From: Enterobacter ludwigii
GTDB lineage: Bacteria > Pseudomonadota > Gammaproteobacteria > Enterobacterales > Enterobacteriaceae
Reading direction: 5' to 3'
Assembly: GCA_023023105.1 (NCBI GenBank)
Contig: CP083824.1
Span: 2,604,001 to 2,668,000 of the forward strand
DNA length: 64,000 nucleotides
Below are positions 25,808 to 34,562 of the stretch, one piece after another. The notes beneath the pieces are model-generated. The model was given only the letters and a program-made list of their open reading frames with translations, was not told the origin of the DNA and did not search any database. Positions within the stretch are counted from its first letter, which is position 1, and each line of letters starts with the position of its first letter. The position numbers and the translations under genes are program-made.

Positions 25808-28423
25808 TTACGCGGCAAACTGACAGTGAAACTCGCCCTGCTCGCAGGTGACATGCAGACGTCGGTACTGCTCGTCGCTGCGGCTGGCGGTAAGTAAGAT
25901 CTGGCTCATCTGAGGCAGCAGGGTATTGGTCAGGATAGCGTCCACCATGCGACCACCAGACTCCACCTCGGTACAGCGCTGAACAATTTGTTCCACTACG
26001 CTGTCGTCAAACTCAGAAATAATGCTGTGATTCTCTTCCAGACGACGCTGAATGCGCTTGAGCTGCAGGCGAACAATCAGCCCCAGCATCTCGTCACTGA
26101 GCGGGTAGTACGGCACCACCAGCAAGCGGCCCAGCAGCGCTGGCGGGAATACTTCCAGCAGTGGCTGGCGAAGCGCGCCGCTCAGGGCGTCTGGCTCCGG
26201 CATCAGATCCGGATCGGCACACATGGCGCTGATCAGATCGGTGCCAACGTTAGACGTCAGAATAATTATGGTGTTACGGAAATCAATGTGGCGACCCTCG
26301 CCGTCTTCCATCCAGCCTTTATCGAAGACCTGGAAGAAAATCTCGTGTACGTCCGGGTGCGCTTTTTCAATTTCATCCAGCAACACCACGCTGTACGGAC
26401 GACGGCGGACCGCCTCGGTTAACACCCCGCCTTCACCATACCCTACGTACCCCGGAGGCGCACCTTTTAAGGTGGAAACGGTGTGTGCTTCCTGGAACTC
26501 ACTCATGTTGATAGTGATAACGTTCTGTTCACCGCCGTACAGCGATTCGGCGAGCGCCAGTGCGGTTTCGGTTTTACCGACGCCAGACGGGCCACACAGC
26601 ATAAAGACCCCGACCGGTTTGTTCGGGTCGTCGAGTTTCGCCCGTGAGGTTTTGACGCGACGGGCAATGAGCTCCAGACCGTGACGCTGGCCAATAACGC
26701 GCTGGTTGAGCGTGTCGGCGAGGTTCAGCACCGCGTCGATCTCGTTTTTCACCATCCGGCCCAGCGGGATGCCGGTCCAGTCAGAAACCACTGCAGCGAC
26801 CACGTTTTCATCCACCGCCGCGAACAGCAGCGGTTCATCACCCTGCAAGGCGTTCAGCGCCTGCTGCTGTTCCGCCAGTTGGCGGCGAAGCTCAGCGTTA
26901 TCGTCGTCGCCCACTGCAAACAGCGCGGCACGCAGGCGGATAATCTCCTGCACCAGGCTGCGTTCATCTTCCCAACGCTGGGCCAGGGCTTCGCGTTTTG
27001 TTTCATACGCGTCGCGATCTGCAAGTAATGCCGTCACGCGATCGACGTCACCTGCCCCCACGCGGGCTTCGCGTTCCGCTATCTCAATTTCCACGTCCAG
27101 CGCGGCAAGGTGGCGCAGGCAGTCTTCCAACTGCGCAGGTGGCGCGCTCTGGCTGACCGCGACGCGGGCACAGGCGGTATCAAGCAACGCAACAGCTTTA
27201 TCCGGTAGCTGACGCGCCGGAATGTAGCGATGCGACAGCTTCACCGCCGCGCTGACCGCTTCGTCCAGCAACAGGACCTGGTGATGGGTCTCCAGCGGCG
27301 AGACGGTGCTGCGCAGCATCAGAATGGCTTTGGCTTCATCCGGCTCGTGAACCTGTACCGTCTGGAAACGACGGGTCAGCGCCGGATCTTTCTCAATGTA
27401 TTTTTTGTACTCCGCCCAGGTCGTGGCCCCAATGGTACGCAGTTGCCCGCGAGCCAGGGCAGGCTTCAGCAGGTTTGCCGCATCACCGGTCCCCTGCTGG
27501 CCACCTGCGCCAATCAGAGTGTGGATCTCATCAATGAACAGAATGATCGGCGTGGCGCTGGACTGCACTTCATTGATTAATGCCTGCAGACGTGCTTCGA
27601 ACTCACCTTTCATGCCTGCACCGGCCTGTAGCATGCCGATATCCAGCAGCCAGAGTTGAATATTTTGCAGCGGTTCCGGCACGTCGCCGTCGGCGATACG
27701 CAACGCCAGTCCTTCCACCACGGCCGTTTTCCCGACCCCGGCTTCTCCGGTCAGCAGCGGATTGTTCTGACGGCGGCGCATCAGAATGTCGACCATCTGG
27801 CGGATCTCTTCATCACGCCCGACCACCGGATCAATTTTCCCTTCACGGGCACGCGCAGTCAGGTCCTGACCATACTGGGCCAGCGTGCCCTGTGCAGCCG
27901 GTACTGCACCGGCTGGCACATCCGCCGCGGCAGCAGCCTGCTGCGTCTCTTTGCTGTTGGCGCAAATAGCGTCGAACTGCTCAATCAACACCTCGACATT
28001 CAGACGAGTAAACTGCGCAGAGATGCTTTTCAGCACGTTAGCCAGATTCCAGGTTTTCAGTATGCCGATCAGCAAATGCCCGCCACGAATACGGCTGACG
28101 CCAAACTTCAGCGAGCCGAACACCCAGGCGCGCTCCACAGCGCTGTCGATATGTTCGGAGAGATCGGAAACGGAGCTCGCGCCGCGCGGAAGTGCGTCCA
28201 GCGCGGCCACGATATCACGCGTCAGTTGCTGTTCGTCGAGACCAAAGTGGCGGATGACCTGCTGCAGATCGCCATCCTGCTGCTGCATCAGCTGATGCAG
28301 CCAGTGCACCAGCTCAACATAGGGGTTGCCGCGCAGCTTGCAGAACGCAGTGGCGCTTTCCAGAGAGGTAAATAACAGCGTATCCAGTTTGCCGAAAAGC
28401 ACGGCACGGCTAATTTCTGACAT
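25808..28423 (-). CDS. clpV: T6SS sheath-recycling AAA+ ATPase ClpV (TssH)
   Basis: 871 residues from ATG 28423 (MSEISRAVLFGKLD...); the frame is open 22 codons further up but the internal Met gives the family N-terminus. Order: N-terminal sheath-binding domain (about 1-150), first AAA module with Walker A GEAGVGKTA, a middle coiled domain (about 400-520), second AAA module with GPSGVGKTE and LLDEIEKAHPDV, and a C-terminal ClpB-type domain. The hexamer unfolds contracted TssB/TssC sheath after firing. It follows tssG by 34 bp and precedes the kinase gene by 24 bp. Confidence 0.96.
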   Translation of the reverse strand: MSEISRAVLFGKLDTLLFTSLESATAFCKLRGNPYVELVHWLHQLMQQQDGDLQQVIRHFGLDEQQLTRDIVAALDALPRGASSVSDLSEHIDSAVERAWVFGSLKFGVSRIRGGHLLIGILKTWNLANVLKSISAQFTRLNVEVLIEQFDAICANSKETQQAAAAADVPAGAVPAAQGTLAQYGQDLTARAREGKIDPVVGRDEEIRQMVDILMRRRQNNPLLTGEAGVGKTAVVEGLALRIADGDVPEPLQNIQLWLLDIGMLQAGAGMKGEFEARLQALINEVQSSATPIILFIDEIHTLIGAGGQQGTGDAANLLKPALARGQLRTIGATTWAEYKKYIEKDPALTRRFQTVQVHEPDEAKAILMLRSTVSPLETHHQVLLLDEAVSAAVKLSHRYIPARQLPDKAVALLDTACARVAVSQSAPPAQLEDCLRHLAALDVEIEIAEREARVGAGDVDRVTALLADRDAYETKREALAQRWEDERSLVQEIIRLRAALFAVGDDDNAELRRQLAEQQQALNALQGDEPLLFAAVDENVVAAVVSDWTGIPLGRMVKNEIDAVLNLADTLNQRVIGQRHGLELIARRVKTSRAKLDDPNKPVGVFMLCGPSGVGKTETALALAESLYGGEQNVITINMSEFQEAHTVSTLKGAPPGYVGYGEGGVLTEAVRRRPYSVVLLDEIEKAHPDVHEIFFQVFDKGWMEDGEGRHIDFRNTIIILTSNVGTDLISAMCADPDLMPEPDALSGALRQPLLEVFPPALLGRLLVVPYYPLSDEMLGLIVRLQLKRIQRRLEENHSIISEFDDSVVEQIVQRCTEVESGGRMVDAILTNTLLPQMSQILLTASRSDEQYRRLHVTCEQGEFHCQFAA

Positions 28424-28457
28424 GTTCGGTTCCGTTGATAACAATGCGTTAGAAAAA

Positions 28458-29501
28458 TTATCGCTCTGCGCAATACACCAGGTCGCCACGCGGGACAGGC
28501 TGCGGCTGAAGTCCCAGCCAGGTGTTATAGCCTAATCGCCCGGCGCTGCCGAGCGTGGTGCCCTGCACGGCGTCTTCACGCAGGATCACCCGTGTTTCCC
28601 ATTCAAACTCCACCCCAAGATACTGGCGCACCCAGTCGCGCAGCTCGGTGACCCACGCTTCGCCCGGCAGAAAACGGTTGTACTCCTCCGCGCTCAGCGG
28701 GCCAATGTCGATGCGAAACTTGTGCTGCACGTCGCGGACGGCAACGCCGAGAAACGCAGATTCGCCCAGACGAGGCAAACGACGTCCTTCGCCCAACTGC
28801 GCCTGCTCACGCGGTGAAAGCGGCATCCACTGGGGCACGTTGCTTATCAGTTTGACCGGCGCTTTAAAATAGTTGCGCAGGATCTTCTCCAGCCCCTCGG
28901 GATCGCGCCCGTGACGGGTCAGGTGCCCGGCGTGGGTAAAGCGTGCATGCGAGCTCAGGCTGCCTTTGTCCATCTGGCCCGGCTGTCCCATGCCAATCAG
29001 CGACGCCAGATACCCCTCAAAGCGCCTGTTGTCGGCGCGGTCCAGAGAGACTGCAGGCTGCGCATCCGCCCACGCGCGATAAAACAGCAACGTCAGACGA
29101 TGATGGAACAGATCGGCAAACGCGCTCAGGCTGGTGTCCTGGTGATGATGAATACGCTCGCGGGCGTACTCGGTCATGTGTACCGGCAGCGGGCCGTTAG
29201 GGCCAAACAGGCCGAAGCTGAGGATAGACACCTCATGCAGCCCGCTTTCCTCCCGCAGGCCGGCCTGTGCCACCGTCGACGGCGCAAAACTCATCGACGG
29301 CTGCTGACCGATGCGTAACGGCTCAAACTTTGGCAGTGGCGCGCGTCCCAGCGGGTAGCGCTCGCCGCCCTGAGCATCAATACGCCTTAACAGCTGGAAC
29401 AGATCGTAGCGCCACGGGGTCTCGCGAACGCCATGCCAGAACGTATCCGACAACGGCGTCAGGCGCTGGACGCGCAGCGGTGCGACAGCAACGTCACTCA
29501 T
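28458..29501 (-). CDS. tssG: T6SS baseplate protein TssG
   Basis: 347 residues, family VasB/ImpH: FWHGVRETPWRYDLFQLLRRIDA near the start, SILSFGLFGPNGPLPVHMTEYARER in the middle (the conserved L-G-x-x-G-P-L motif), and GNWLGL-type end LGYNTWLGLQPQP. Forms the TssE/F/G/K baseplate wedge with two TssF copies. Its ATG overlaps the tssF stop by 4 nt, giving translational coupling that fits the fixed stoichiometry. Length is normal. Confidence 0.95.
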   Translation of the reverse strand: MSDVAVAPLRVQRLTPLSDTFWHGVRETPWRYDLFQLLRRIDAQGGERYPLGRAPLPKFEPLRIGQQPSMSFAPSTVAQAGLREESGLHEVSILSFGLFGPNGPLPVHMTEYARERIHHHQDTSLSAFADLFHHRLTLLFYRAWADAQPAVSLDRADNRRFEGYLASLIGMGQPGQMDKGSLSSHARFTHAGHLTRHGRDPEGLEKILRNYFKAPVKLISNVPQWMPLSPREQAQLGEGRRLPRLGESAFLGVAVRDVQHKFRIDIGPLSAEEYNRFLPGEAWVTELRDWVRQYLGVEFEWETRVILREDAVQGTTLGSAGRLGYNTWLGLQPQPVPRGDLVYCAER

Positions 29502-31369
29502 AGCAGCGCCCTTTTACCCATCCGCGGAGCCCAGTAGCCGATCTCGCCGCGCTGCTGACTTTGCAGGGTGAACTCGGTGAAGCTGTTGATCGACACCAGC
29601 CGGGCAAACAGGCGCTCCAGCACGCTGCCAAAAAGCCAGGGGCTGGCACCGGAAAACGCCCGCTCATCCACCGTCAGGGTAATACCGATCCCACGGGCGA
29701 AAACGACCGGACCGGGTTCAGGAACACGACGGTGAACGGGTTCCAGCACGCAGTGGCGAACCCCTTCGACCTGACGCGCAACGGGCGTTTCTGCCAGGTT
29801 TGCATACAGCCCTAACAGCTGACGCAGCGCCGCCGCGCCCTCTTCATTTTCGCTGTCCATCAGGCTGAGGTAGTTCATCTGCAACTGACTGATAAGCCGC
29901 CAGGTACTGAACCCTTCGGCCAGCGCCGGACGCGGTGGCGTTGGGCCTTTACGCAAGGTAAGGGATTTCACCGGCATGGAGTCGGCCATAATGAACTGCC
30001 CGAGCTCCTGCTGCAGCATCAGCGGCAGATCGCGGCTGGTGCACAACACCTCGGCGGAGATGTAGCGCAGGTTTTCCTGCCAGGGTGCATGCTGTTCATC
30101 CACCAGCGAAACAAAGACCTCCGAACCGATATAACCGGTACGGGTGCCGTACCGCAGAGCATGTTCTGAGAGCACGCGCTGTTCCCGGCGCTGAGAAAAA
30201 TAGGCACCGTAATTGCCCGCATCGCCGCTCCAGGTACTCCAGAAAGGACGAAACGTCTGGTCGTCACGCTGGCCGTCGGCGCTGCCGAAGATTTTATTCA
30301 CCGCGTAAATTTCATAATCCAGCGGACGGATGTTATCCACCACCAGATGGTATTCATGCTGACCGTCGTTGAGCTTTTGTCGCGCCGCCACTTTCGGGAA
30401 CAGATTGATCACCGGCGTACAGTGCAACGCCAGATGACTGGCATCAACGACGCGCTCCAGTTGCTCATCCGACTTATCCAGCAGGATGAAAATATCAAAG
30501 GCTTTTTCGTCTTCGCTGCGCTCAATAAGCCTGCTCAGACCGCTCAGGCTGATGAAGCGGAAACGTGCCGGAAAAGCAAAATACTCCTGCAACAGGCGAT
30601 AACCGTCAAAGTTACGCAGATCGTCCGGGAGCAGCGCCTGATCCGGTTCAAAGCCCTCCTGACGCAAAGCGTCAGATGCCAGCAGTTGTCGCTGCGGCTG
30701 CGGGCTGACCGTCTGGCAGACGATCCCGGCGTGGTGCTCCATCACCAGCTCCAGCAGCTTCAGCGCTTCAATGTCAGGACCGCCGAGGAAAAATTCCAGA
30801 CGGTCGAAATCCAGGTGACCGAGGTTTTGCGGGCCGTCGCAGGCGATGCGGATCCGTAACGCGCTGTTGATCCCCCGTTGGCTCAGGCCCAGCTGCGCCA
30901 GCGGCAGGTCAGCAGGCACCCCGCCCAGTTCGACTTTCTCGATTTTCAGCGGCAGCAGGTTGACCTCGTGCGCAGTGGTATAGCTGCAGGTCACGCCGGT
31001 TTTTTTCAGCGCCAGGCTGTCCATCATAGTGCCGCGCGGCACGATAAAACCTTTGCTCAGATCGCCCCGGCTACTGTCTGGCTGGATTTCAGCAATCGCC
31101 ATTGAGGGGGTCGGGGCGAGATAGTTCGGCGCAATCATCTCCAGCAGGCGCTGAGAGAAACGCGGAAACTCCGCATCCATTTTCATCTGCACGCGGGACG
31201 TCAGGAAGGCAAAGCCCTCCATCAGACGTTCGGTATACGGATCCGCAACCTCGATGCCGCGCATGCCCAGCCGTCCGGCGACTTTAGGGTAGCGTTCTGC
31301 AAATTCGGCCCCCATTTCACGCAGGTAGGCCAGTTCACGGTTGTAGTATTCGAGCAGTTTACTTTCCAT
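29498..31369 (-). CDS. tssF: T6SS baseplate protein TssF
   Basis: 623 residues, family VasA/ImpG: begins LLEYYNRELAYLREMGAEFA followed by YPKVAGRLGM and DPYTERLMEGFAFLTSRVQ, the invariant N-terminal signature. Baseplate wedge component in the cytoplasm. Two bp separate its ATG from the tssE stop, and its stop overlaps the tssG start, so tssE-F-G behave as one translational unit. Complete, with no unusual residues noticed. Confidence 0.96.
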   Translation of the reverse strand: MESKLLEYYNRELAYLREMGAEFAERYPKVAGRLGMRGIEVADPYTERLMEGFAFLTSRVQMKMDAEFPRFSQRLLEMIAPNYLAPTPSMAIAEIQPDSSRGDLSKGFIVPRGTMMDSLALKKTGVTCSYTTAHEVNLLPLKIEKVELGGVPADLPLAQLGLSQRGINSALRIRIACDGPQNLGHLDFDRLEFFLGGPDIEALKLLELVMEHHAGIVCQTVSPQPQRQLLASDALRQEGFEPDQALLPDDLRNFDGYRLLQEYFAFPARFRFISLSGLSRLIERSEDEKAFDIFILLDKSDEQLERVVDASHLALHCTPVINLFPKVAARQKLNDGQHEYHLVVDNIRPLDYEIYAVNKIFGSADGQRDDQTFRPFWSTWSGDAGNYGAYFSQRREQRVLSEHALRYGTRTGYIGSEVFVSLVDEQHAPWQENLRYISAEVLCTSRDLPLMLQQELGQFIMADSMPVKSLTLRKGPTPPRPALAEGFSTWRLISQLQMNYLSLMDSENEEGAAALRQLLGLYANLAETPVARQVEGVRHCVLEPVHRRVPEPGPVVFARGIGITLTVDERAFSGASPWLFGSVLERLFARLVSINSFTEFTLQSQQRGEIGYWAPRMGKRALL

Positions 31370-31371
31370 GA

Positions 31372-31935
31372 TTACCCCGCATCTTTCAGTTCAAAATGGC
31401 CGTTTTCCAGATCGACATCAGTGCGAAAAAGAAACTCCAGCGGGTATGGCACACACCACAAACGCCCTTTGATTTCGATGGACAGCACGTTGTGCAGATC
31501 CAGCGATGAGGTATCCGATACGCAGCGAACCTGCAGCCCTTGCGGCAAAATACGTGGTTCAAAATTGATGATGGCCTCAGTGAGCTTGCGCTGAATGTCG
31601 TGCCATTCGATATCCGACATGCGCTTCCCGGCCAGCGGCGCAACACCAAAGTTGATCACCGAGCGGTTGACGTGTGGCAACGCACTCAAATCACCGGACG
31701 CATCATGGTTAATGGTGTTAAACAGCCACTGCAGATCCCGCAGGACATTGCGACGCAGCGCAGCGTGGGTGATCAGATTGCTGTTGGCCGACTCGCGTTT
31801 TTTTTCCGGGTCGTTATCGGTGAGGCGATCCAGCAGTGAGGGCTGCATTTTATCGCGCGCCCCCACCTTCTCCTGCTTGCTGCGGGCTTGCCAGCCGCTG
31901 CGCAGCAGATCGCCTTCGCCAGCGGGATTACTCAT
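31372..31935 (-). CDS. tssE: T6SS baseplate protein TssE (gp25-like)
   Basis: 187 residues from ATG 31935 (MSNPAGEGDLLRSG); an upstream in-frame start at 31953 adds six residues and is less likely. It has the gp25 features MQPSLLDRLTDNDP and LRDLQWLFNT..., then VINFGVAPLAGKRM and FEPRILPQGLQV. gp25 proteins nucleate sheath assembly on the baseplate. Its start overlaps the tagJ stop by 8 nt. Confidence 0.94.
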   Translation of the reverse strand: MSNPAGEGDLLRSGWQARSKQEKVGARDKMQPSLLDRLTDNDPEKKRESANSNLITHAALRRNVLRDLQWLFNTINHDASGDLSALPHVNRSVINFGVAPLAGKRMSDIEWHDIQRKLTEAIINFEPRILPQGLQVRCVSDTSSLDLHNVLSIEIKGRLWCVPYPLEFLFRTDVDLENGHFELKDAG

Positions 31936-32740
31936 CGGCTCCATCCGTCGCAAACGTCACGAGGCTTAGCGTCAGCAGCGGGCTTTCGCTTTGTTCGCTC
32001 AGCCAGGCTTTCTGCCCCATCCCTTCGTAAAGGGTGGCGTCCTCGTCGAGCGGACGCCACTCGGTGGTGCGTCCCAGCTTGACCGCATCGGAGGCATCGG
32101 CCGCAAAAGGATAGCGCGCCGGGATCTGACACACCTGTTCCGTACCGTCGGTCAGACGTACCAGCGCATGGCGCCAGACGAGATCGGTGACGCTGGCCGG
32201 AGCCTGGAAGCGGATTTCTGCGATGGCGCTAAACGGCAGCCAGAAATAGCGACCGTTCACAATGGTTTCACACACCGGGCCGAGACGGGCATCGCCATCC
32301 ATCAGCCAGTCAAACGTCTGTGTTTCCTCGTTTTCGAGGGTGAGGTGTCCCGGGTTTGCCTGCGCCTGTTCAAGGGCGTCCAGACGCAGTACCGCGGCTT
32401 GTTCGCCTTCTTCGCTCAGCGCCGCAGCAAGCGTGGTCAGCCACGGCCACTGGGTTTCAGGCATGGCCGGACGCGCTTGTCCCGCCATTACCTGCGCACG
32501 TTGCAACTCGCCCTGGATTGACTGCTCCAGCAGCGTAACCGTTGGCTTTGCCTGAGGCTTCAGCGCCAGCCAGCTTTTCAGTTGAGTCAGCGCACGCGTC
32601 CAGTTGCCGCTGAGGGTTAAAAACTGTACGAACGCGGCGCGGAGATCGGCATCTGCCGGACGGGCTTTGATTTCGGCTTCAAGACGTGCCAGCGCGTCGC
32701 TGAGCGACTCACCCGCCAGGTGTTGATAAAGCGTATTCAT
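31928..32740 (-). CDS. tagJ: T6SS accessory protein TagJ (ImpE family)
   Basis: 270 residues from ATG 32740, which has AAGGA at proper spacing; ATG 32746 abuts the AAGGA. Begins LAGESLSDALARLEAEIKARPADADLRAAF, a TPR-like ImpE start, then VNGRYFWLPFSAI and DLVWRHALVRLTDG in the C-terminal domain. In Pseudomonas TagJ binds TssB and helps ClpV recruitment. Its presence fits systems in which sheath handling has an extra adaptor. Confidence 0.88.
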   Translation of the reverse strand: MNTLYQHLAGESLSDALARLEAEIKARPADADLRAAFVQFLTLSGNWTRALTQLKSWLALKPQAKPTVTLLEQSIQGELQRAQVMAGQARPAMPETQWPWLTTLAAALSEEGEQAAVLRLDALEQAQANPGHLTLENEETQTFDWLMDGDARLGPVCETIVNGRYFWLPFSAIAEIRFQAPASVTDLVWRHALVRLTDGTEQVCQIPARYPFAADASDAVKLGRTTEWRPLDEDATLYEGMGQKAWLSEQSESPLLTLSLVTFATDGADE

Positions 32741-32749
32741 AGCCATTCC

Positions 32750-33748
32750 TTAATTCGCCGCGCGCCACGCACCGACTGCCGGGTCGCGCAGTTGAGGACG
32801 CAGGGTATCAATCAGAACGATATTCACCGGGGTACCGGGTGCAACCCAGGCGCTCCAGGTTTTTTTCACTGCCGCAATACGCGCCTGTAGTTTTGCATCG
32901 TCGCTGGCGGTTTCACGGGAAATCTCCACCGCTACGGTGCCGTTACTCTTCCAGCTATTGAGGGTGTCGTCGTAAGGCAGGATCATCCAGCTCTGGTCGC
33001 TGTTTGGGGTGCTGAATACCATGCGCTCTTTATTGACGGAGGTGATCAGCGCGTTTTCAGGGTTGGCGCTTTGATTCAGCCCCATTACCGGGAAGCCATG
33101 AATGTACGTCACTGCCATCTCTTTCTGCCCGCCGTTACGGGACTGTGAGATGACGGCGTGTCCACTCAGCCAGCTCCCGTTACCGCAGCGGGTGGTGTCA
33201 GTATCCGGAATAAACAGCGCCGGTGCTGAGGAACCCCCTTCCCAGAAGGTGCGCAGGTGGCAGCCATCCTGAAGGGTAAATTCCTGCCACGGCGTGCGGT
33301 CGGCGGCAGCAGTTTGGGCGGCGACATTCTGGTCCGGCGGCACTAACGCACCGCTGGCAGGGGTTGCGGTTACGGTCGCTGCTGGGGCGGACTGCTCCTG
33401 TTTCACCACCAGCGCCCAATCCTGTGCTTTACCTGCTGTGCCCTGTGCCAGCGTCGTGCCCGCCGGATCGTTAAGCGTCCAGTTGAGCTTATTCACTTTG
33501 CTGCACTGGTGTTCCAGCAGAGCACCAAGACGTGGCACAAAGTTCTCCAGAACGGAAACGTCTTTCTTGCCGTTCGCCACAATACGCAGGGCCACCTCTG
33601 GCTTACACCAGCTCTGCGGCGTGTTGTCTTTGATGTTGTCGATCCAGATATCCAGCTTCTGCGCAGGTGACTGCACAATGCGGAAATTCTCAGCCTGCGC
33701 GGTGGAAGCCACCGTCAGAAGTGCCAAACCCGATAGCCAAAGTTTCAT
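32750..33748 (-). CDS. Exported T6SS-associated protein of unknown function
   Basis: 332 residues from ATG 33748 (AAGGAACG upstream) with a signal peptide MKLWLSGLALLTVASTAQA. The mature protein has a start resembling VasI/TagO-type proteins (ENFRIVQSPAQKLDIWIDNI), several Cys (CKPE, EHQCSK, DGCHL, TRCGNGSW) and Gly/Ser strands; no enzyme motif. I do not firmly recognise the family. Encoded between pppA and tagJ with short gaps (16 and 9 bp), so it belongs to the core operon and is probably a periplasmic structural or regulatory part. Confidence 0.7.
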   Translation of the reverse strand: MKLWLSGLALLTVASTAQAENFRIVQSPAQKLDIWIDNIKDNTPQSWCKPEVALRIVANGKKDVSVLENFVPRLGALLEHQCSKVNKLNWTLNDPAGTTLAQGTAGKAQDWALVVKQEQSAPAATVTATPASGALVPPDQNVAAQTAAADRTPWQEFTLQDGCHLRTFWEGGSSAPALFIPDTDTTRCGNGSWLSGHAVISQSRNGGQKEMAVTYIHGFPVMGLNQSANPENALITSVNKERMVFSTPNSDQSWMILPYDDTLNSWKSNGTVAVEISRETASDDAKLQARIAAVKKTWSAWVAPGTPVNIVLIDTLRPQLRDPAVGAWRAAN

Positions 33749-33764
33749 ATCGTTCCTTGTGTGT

Positions 33765-34562
33765 CTAATCAGTTCCGCAGGGAAGAAATTGTGCTGCGTC
33801 AGAGAGTGTGTGCAGCAATGTGGTGTCCTGAGGGTTGCCCATCCATACCGCCAGAGCGGTATAGTTATCCTGCGCATTCCCCTCCTGCTCGCCATTCTTT
33901 TGAATGATTTGGTTCATTAAGGTCAACCATTCTTGCGGTGTGTTGACCATGTGTAGCGATTGTTTCATCTGCTCTTCGCTGACGCCATGCCAGAAGCCGT
34001 CTGTGCAGAGTAAAAAGGCATCGCCATCTTCAACCTGTACCACGTCGCTGTAGCTCGCTTCCGGTCCACCGTTTTCAATCCCCAGCGCCAGATACAGCAG
34101 GTTGCTGTTCAGGTCGTCGGTCTGGTGTCCGGCATCTTTCATCTGTTGCACCAGGCTGTGGTCGGTGGTGACATGCCACAACCAGCCCCGACGAAACAGA
34201 TACAGACGGCTGTCTCCGGCGTGCGCCCAGTACGCCAGGCCGTAATCCCTGTCAATAAACAGGCTGACCAGCGTCGTGCCCATCCGGCGATAGTCCTGTA
34301 CCGCCTGCTGTTCACTCAGAATGGTGCGGTTCGCCGTTTTCACATAGTCGCGTATATGCTGCGCGTTGAGGTGCTTGTCGCCATCGAAGCGGGAGATAAT
34401 GCTGTTGCGGGCCAGTTCAGCGGCGACGTCACCACCCGGCAGGCCCGCGATGCCGTCACAGACGACAAAGCAGGCTGAACGTTCCCCAATGGTTTCTCCC
34501 GTCTGATCCTGGTTGCTGGCGCGCGTCCCCTGGCGGGAGAGAGAAGCCGTTGCGATATTCAT
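33765..34562 (-). CDS. T6SS PP2C-type protein phosphatase (PppA/Stp1)
   Basis: 265 residues with PP2C metal-binding motifs: NQDQTGE, CDGIAGLPGG, WAHAGDSRLYLFR, and CTDGFW near the end. Removes the phosphate placed by the kinase on the FHA protein, resetting the secretion machine. ATG overlaps the tagH stop by ATGA, so substrate and phosphatase are translated together. Cytoplasmic; no membrane segment. All metal ligands are present. Confidence 0.92.
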   Translation of the reverse strand: MNIATASLSRQGTRASNQDQTGETIGERSACFVVCDGIAGLPGGDVAAELARNSIISRFDGDKHLNAQHIRDYVKTANRTILSEQQAVQDYRRMGTTLVSLFIDRDYGLAYWAHAGDSRLYLFRRGWLWHVTTDHSLVQQMKDAGHQTDDLNSNLLYLALGIENGGPEASYSDVVQVEDGDAFLLCTDGFWHGVSEEQMKQSLHMVNTPQEWLTLMNQIIQKNGEQEGNAQDNYTALAVWMGNPQDTTLLHTLSDAAQFLPCGTD

